Source: Caprella mutica (Eukaryota; Arthropoda; Malacostraca; Amphipoda; Caprellidae). Taken from it: a stretch of 64,000 nt of DNA. The DNA lies in contig CANNZV010001118.1 of the NCBI GenBank assembly GCA_947561585.1, forward strand, positions 113,245-177,244, read 5' to 3'. Positions 59,766 through 64,000 of the stretch are shown here, one piece after another; the first letter of the stretch is position 1, and each line of letters opens with the position of its first letter. Made by a program: the position numbers and the translations under genes. Below the pieces are notes generated by a model. That model was given only the letters and a program-made list of their open reading frames with translations, was not told where the DNA came from and made no database searches.

Positions 59766-61221
59766 CCAGTCTGTATTTGAAGCACAGAATCCCACTGACT
59801 TTATCAAAAAGCTGACAAAATCCACCATAAAATTAGGTAAATTTACCAACATTTTGTCAATTCCGCCACTTAAAATTAATGGTAACATAGGAATAAATAG
59901 CTAAAATTCCTCCGACTTTGCTTGAATATTTTATTATATTAGTAGAATGTAAAAAATTCCTCCGTCAAGTAGTTGGAATTTACCATGAAATACAAACTGG
60001 AAGTCTGCAGGAACTGGTTATGTGTTCTCCATAAAATCCTCTTTTGGCTTAGGTATGCCGGATTGTATTTGGTGGTTAATTCCAATGATACATTGGGAGA
60101 TATTTAATTTCTCTAATAAAAAAATTCCTGCAATGTCGGAGGATATTTAGCTATTAATTCTTATATTACCATTAATTTTGGGAGGGGAAACTGGAAAAAA
60201 TGTTAGAGGACTAAACAAATGGATGAAAAATGTTGGCAGCTATTTCTCAGATTTTTGAAAAAGTCAGAGGAGTTCAGTGCACCAAATACAAACTGGATAA
60301 GGTATGCATTTAAATATAGGAGTAAATTAGACATTGTTCCCAGTATTATTACCAGTATGCAGAATATGGGACATTTTTAACATTTTCTGTGCGAACATTC
60401 CTTAATTTCCTTTTATGTTTACATGTATTTTACTGAGAACAGAAGCTAAAAGAGAGGTTTTCTTGGAGAACAGTTTAGCAGGTCCTGCAGTCCCAGTCTG
60501 TATTTAGTGGTAAATTCCACCGACATGTCGGTGGAATTTTTTCCCTTTGAAAATAATATTCTGGCAAAGTCAGTGGATTTTAAGCTATTTATTACTATGT
60601 TACCATTAATTTTCAGTGGATAAATTGGAAAAATGTTGGTTGATTAGCCAAATAACTGGAAATTTATGGTGGATTTTTTCAGCTTTCTGAAAAATTCAGT
60701 GGGATTTTGTGCACCAAATACAGACTGGCTGCAGTCTGGTTGAATGTTCGCTCAGAAAATGTTAAAAATGTCCCATATTCTGCAGACTGGGAATATGTCA
60801 TAATGTCAGTTACCATGTTTCAGTGGCTGGAAAATTGTAAGCCAATTTTTGAGCCAAAATTTCACAAATTCTGAACCAAGCCAATTTAGCTCATTTTTTG
60901 AAGATTTCAAGCCAAAATTAACATGGGAACATAGCCAGTTTGCAGAATATGGAACATTTTTCCAAGACTCTGCGGAAGTTTTTGATTGAATTTTAGAAAT
61001 TTGAGATCTCTGCGGACTGCAGGAGATATTGAATTAATTCCTATGTGGCTATGTTAGAGTTACCATTAATTTAGCTGTGAGAGATTTTGGAATTAATTCC
61101 TGTGTTACCAAATACCATTAATTTAGCTGCAGGAGATTCTGAATCTGCTACTGAGGGTCAGAGAGTAATTGTCTCTCAAATTAAAATCTCTGCAGGAGAA
61201 GAGACGCATTCTGCAAACTGG
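59766..61221. mobile_element. Cluster of six CCAGTCTG-class elements
   Basis: In order: 59766-60000 (TATTTG family), 60058-60296 (CTCCGAC family, flanks AGGTATG on both sides), 60352-60739 (CTGCAG family) interrupted by 60493-60728, a shortened CTGCAG copy at 60735-60790, 'GCCAAAATT' repeats at 60823-60930, and 60935-61221 (CTCCCGCAG family; flanks GAACATAG and GAACGTAA). The elements abut or interrupt each other with little other DNA between. Confidence 0.7.
60493..60728. mobile_element. 236-bp CCAGTCTGTATTT element inside a CTGCAG-type element
   Basis: Identical flanks CTGCAGTC at 60485-60492 and 60729-60736. This target is the terminal sequence of the CTGCAG-type family, so the insertion is in the last few bases of a relative. 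Confidence 0.88.
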
Positions 61222-62729
61222 GAACGTAAGAATTAATTCAAAATTTTAAGCCAATTAGACATATCTGGCTTAATTAATTGGCTTTAAGTTTTTAACTGAC
61301 ATACTCTGTAACAATGTAACATGGGTCAGTTAAAGCTAATTAATTGACTTACATTAAATCTCTGAGAGGCTATCTGTATATTATCAGAGACTGCAGGAAC
61401 TGCGAACTGGTAAAGTGTTCTCCAAAAAATCCTCTATTTTCACTCCGTTCTCAGTAAAATACAGGATTGTTTGCACAGAAAATGTTATTAATGACAAAAT
61501 GTCCCATATTGACATATCCTGCATACTTGAAACTGGAATTAATTGGCTTAAAATTTTGAATTAATTCTTATGTTCCCATGTTAATTAATTTAATTTTTGC
61601 TTAAATAAGCCAAAAATAAGTGACTTGGCTCACAATTTTTGTGAAAATTTGGCTCAAAAATTGGCTTGCTGTTTTAAAGCCTTTGAAATATGTCACATGG
61701 CTGGCAGAATTTTATATTTTTATTAATTTTATTTACATTTTTAATTTTTGGTAGGGTTATTAGGGTAAGTAACAAATTATTCATTCTTTGCACTGTTGCA
61801 CACCCTCATTTGTATAAAAAATATACATTAACATTATAATTAATAGGTTAAGTAGGTATTTTATTTTTCATTTCATTATAATTATTTACCAATTAATTGA
61901 AGTAAAATAGCAAGTCTTCAGAAACTGCTAAAGTGTTTGTAGAGATATCTTATTATGTTCACAGTAAAATCAATGTAAATATAAGGATTAATTCAGAAGT
62001 GTTCGTAGCAAAATTAATCTAAATATGAAATATCTTCCAATTCTTCATACATGAGAATTAATTCAAAATGGTTTGTAGAGAATATCCCAAATATCTCCCA
62101 TATTCTGCAGACTGAGACTGGTGAAATAGTGTTGTTAATAATCATGAACTTTCCATATATAGCTGAATAGCCTGAATTTATCCAAAATGATTGAATCATC
62201 ATAAATTTTCTCCAAAATATCAATATATCATGTATGAATAATGATTGTAGCATAGGGTCATAGCAGAAAATTAGATATTTCAGCACATTTCTTTCTAATT
62301 GCAATTTAAAAGCTCAAATTTAGTAATTTACAATCACAAACTTGCCAGTTGCCAATATACTTTATTACCTGAATTATTGATTTATTACATTATATTTTTT
62401 CTTATGGCCAAAAATGAAAAACTCAAAATTTCAATTGCTTATTGTGAAATATATCTAATTTTTCATAAGTTGCAATCACTACGACTGTATGACACCATGT
62501 TAACTTTAAGAGATCTGGAGAGGAATATAGAGAGGATTTTTAACAAATCTCAAATAAGTTTCTCAAAATTATAATTTTTAGAAATTAATTATCAATATAA
62601 ATATAATCAGTCACTATAAATATTTTTGTACATGGATAATGTAAGTTGTTAATAGATTATATTAATATAAGGGATTTTGTATTCCTTTATGTATTGTTAT
62701 GCTTTTGGTATTTAAAATACCCTATTCAA
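61222..62729. other. Intergenic stretch with decayed small elements
   Basis: 61240-61340 and 61540-61690 hold 'GGCTTAAAATTTTG' repeats, 61389-61540 a diverged CTGCAG-type copy, and 61910-62110 fragments with TTCTGCAGACTG. 62300-62600 is AT-rich with a 91-codon frame I consider chance. Downstream of the minus-strand leucine-rich-repeat gene. Confidence 0.45.
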
Positions 62730-62735
62730 TTTATT
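62730..62735 (-). terminator. Polyadenylation signal AATAAA of the leucine-rich-repeat gene
   Basis: AATAAA on the minus strand about 75 bases after the TGA at 62811-62813: a canonical hexamer at a usual short 3' UTR distance. Confidence 0.5.
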
Positions 62736-62810
62736 AGATAGGTAATCAGTGAAATCATGATGGAATTCATCATTTCATTGTAATAAGCAAGCATATCCTG
62801 TCATGACAAG

Positions 62811-64000
62811 TCATGCCCTTTTGTAGTACAGAAATTCTATTATCATTACACAAATTACAACAGTGCCTAGAAATGCTGCTAGAGTATAAATAAAAATAGC
62901 CATCCATGATACTGGTTCATCATATTTCCTCCCTCTGATTATTTTATTTGGAAGTGTATTTGGATTCAAAGTTTCTTCTGAACCTGTTATGGAATTTTAA
63001 TATTAATGATTATTTAATTTTAAGTTTATAACTTTAATAAAGAGTATCAAGATGAGCTTCAGAATTAAAAAATCTTATGTATATATTTCTTCATGAAATC
63101 TTCTGAATAAATATTCTCATTATTTCTTACCTTCATTAATCTTTCTCAATTGGCTGTTCTCTTCAATCACATCTAATTCTGTATACTGTGCACACAAATC
63201 CTGGTGAATTAGCAAAGAATCTTTGAATCTTTCTGGTGACATACATTTAGTCTCTTGGATATTTTTAACAGTCAGTTTCTTGAGGGCTATGAAACCTAGC
63301 AACCAGCCAAAGTTCTCACACGTACAATGCAGAGGATTCTTTGAAATGTCGAGGCACTTCAACTGAGGATTGCGTCTCATCAGATCCTGAGGGAAATTTC
63401 TAATCTGTGTGTTTTGGAGAATAAGTGAAGTCAAATTAGGAAATGGAATACTTTCTCTGATATTTCTTGGTGGATTTAGAAACTTTGAAGCCAAAAAAGG
63501 TGTGCCTGTTAAGTCTATGCATTCAACTGTCTCTGCATTGAATACAATAGGCTTTCTGACTCGTGTGGATATTGGCATCTCTGAGTTGGTTATTCTCAAT
63601 TCCCTACATTGACTGTTTATTGGTTGTTCTGCAAGTCTTCCTGATGGCAAACTGAAAAATTAAATCATTTGATTTTAGTACCTTATTTCAATTGACTAAA
63701 TATTGAAACTTATGTCCCAAAATTATTCTTTCAAAATCTATATCTTTTTAATAAAATAATAAATTTGATAATTTTATATTTCTATGGTTAGTGTCACTGT
63801 TTAGTAGAGGCATGAAAGACGCTGAAATATTACATTATTAAGAAACTATTTTGTCACAACTCACCTGCATCTATCTATATGTAGATAAATTAGTTTTCCA
63901 CTGTTTAGAAGATTCAATAAATCTTCCTCAATTTTATGATTAAGTTCTAAAAATTTTAAGTCTGTTCCTCTCAGTTGAATGCTTGTTATGTTGGGGAAAT
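62811..64000 (-). CDS. Leucine-rich-repeat type I membrane protein, 3' part
   Basis: Three exons (minus): 63865-64000 (runs off the window), 63131-63651, 62811-62983, joined in phase through AG|T and G|GT codons. Leucine-rich repeats (NITSIQLRGTDLKFLEL, NLTSLILQNTQIRNFPQDL, QLKCLDISKNPLHCTC) lead into a C-terminal cysteine cap with CTC, TKC and DLC. The last exon gives a short linker, one hydrophobic helix (WMAIFIYTLAAFLGTVVICV, then MII) and a stop 10 residues later, so it is membrane-anchored with almost no cytoplasmic tail. No TIR or other signalling domain follows, so it is not a Toll receptor as read here. The ligand-binding N-terminus lies outside the window, and I cannot name the gene. 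Confidence 0.8.

Noticed and set aside
62811..64000. Toll-like receptor
   Set aside because: Leucine-rich repeats, cysteine cap and one membrane helix fit, but the frame stops 10 residues after the helix and no TIR domain follows within reach.
1..64000. tRNA or rRNA genes
   Set aside because: I looked for cloverleaf-like stretches and conserved boxes and saw none convincing; a covariance-model scan would be needed to exclude them.

Overview
The window is eukaryotic nuclear DNA from an animal. It is AT-rich, genes are split by short introns with GT..AG ends, and proteins of animal type are present (syntaxin-18, a RING/B-box protein, DDX24, a leucine-rich-repeat membrane protein). The load of Tc1/mariner, hAT, MULE, PIF/Harbinger and non-LTR elements suggests an invertebrate, perhaps an arthropod, but nothing fixes the phylum.

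Host genes. All four well-supported genes are on the minus strand. (1) Syntaxin-18, 2359-5520: seven exons, 408 residues, complete to the C-terminal anchor. (2) A RING/B-box (TRIM-like) gene, 13172-16235: six exons, about 542 residues, with a frame problem at the last acceptor. (3) DDX24 (Mak5-type DEAD-box ribosome-biogenesis helicase), 17814-25075: eleven exons, 1017 residues, every helicase motif present. (4) The 3' part of a leucine-rich-repeat type I membrane protein, 62811-64000, running off the right edge. A weak candidate 3' gene end lies on the plus strand at 183-718. All exon joins were worked out by hand from splice signals and reading phase.

Mobile DNA fills most of the rest. 8.1-12.6 kb: a TA-flanked element holding a 19-bp tandem array, retroposon copies and a hAT-like element. 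25-29 kb and 55-61.5 kb: dense mosaics of small inverted-repeat elements with ends CCAGTCTG, CCAGATTG or CCAAGTAA and 8-bp target duplications. 30.0-35.6 kb: clustered CGATCGATGG repeats and a PIF/Harbinger relic carrying a broken PHD/reverse transcriptase/nuclease non-LTR retrotransposon. 36.1-38.0 kb: another TA-flanked element. 39.9-52.1 kb: a 12.2-kb nest in which a TA-flanked element contains a second copy of itself, a mariner, a hAT, a 6.1-kb MULE and a further small element. Target duplications and an internal 'empty' paralogue resolve most of this nest.

Most striking: a 21-bp minisatellite in DDX24 that repeats an exon-intron junction, including its 5' splice site, about 33 times; a set of 8-bp-target elements that share one central motif but carry different repeated words in their arms; and a MULE carrying a possible THAP-like gene fragment with its own promoter-like motifs.
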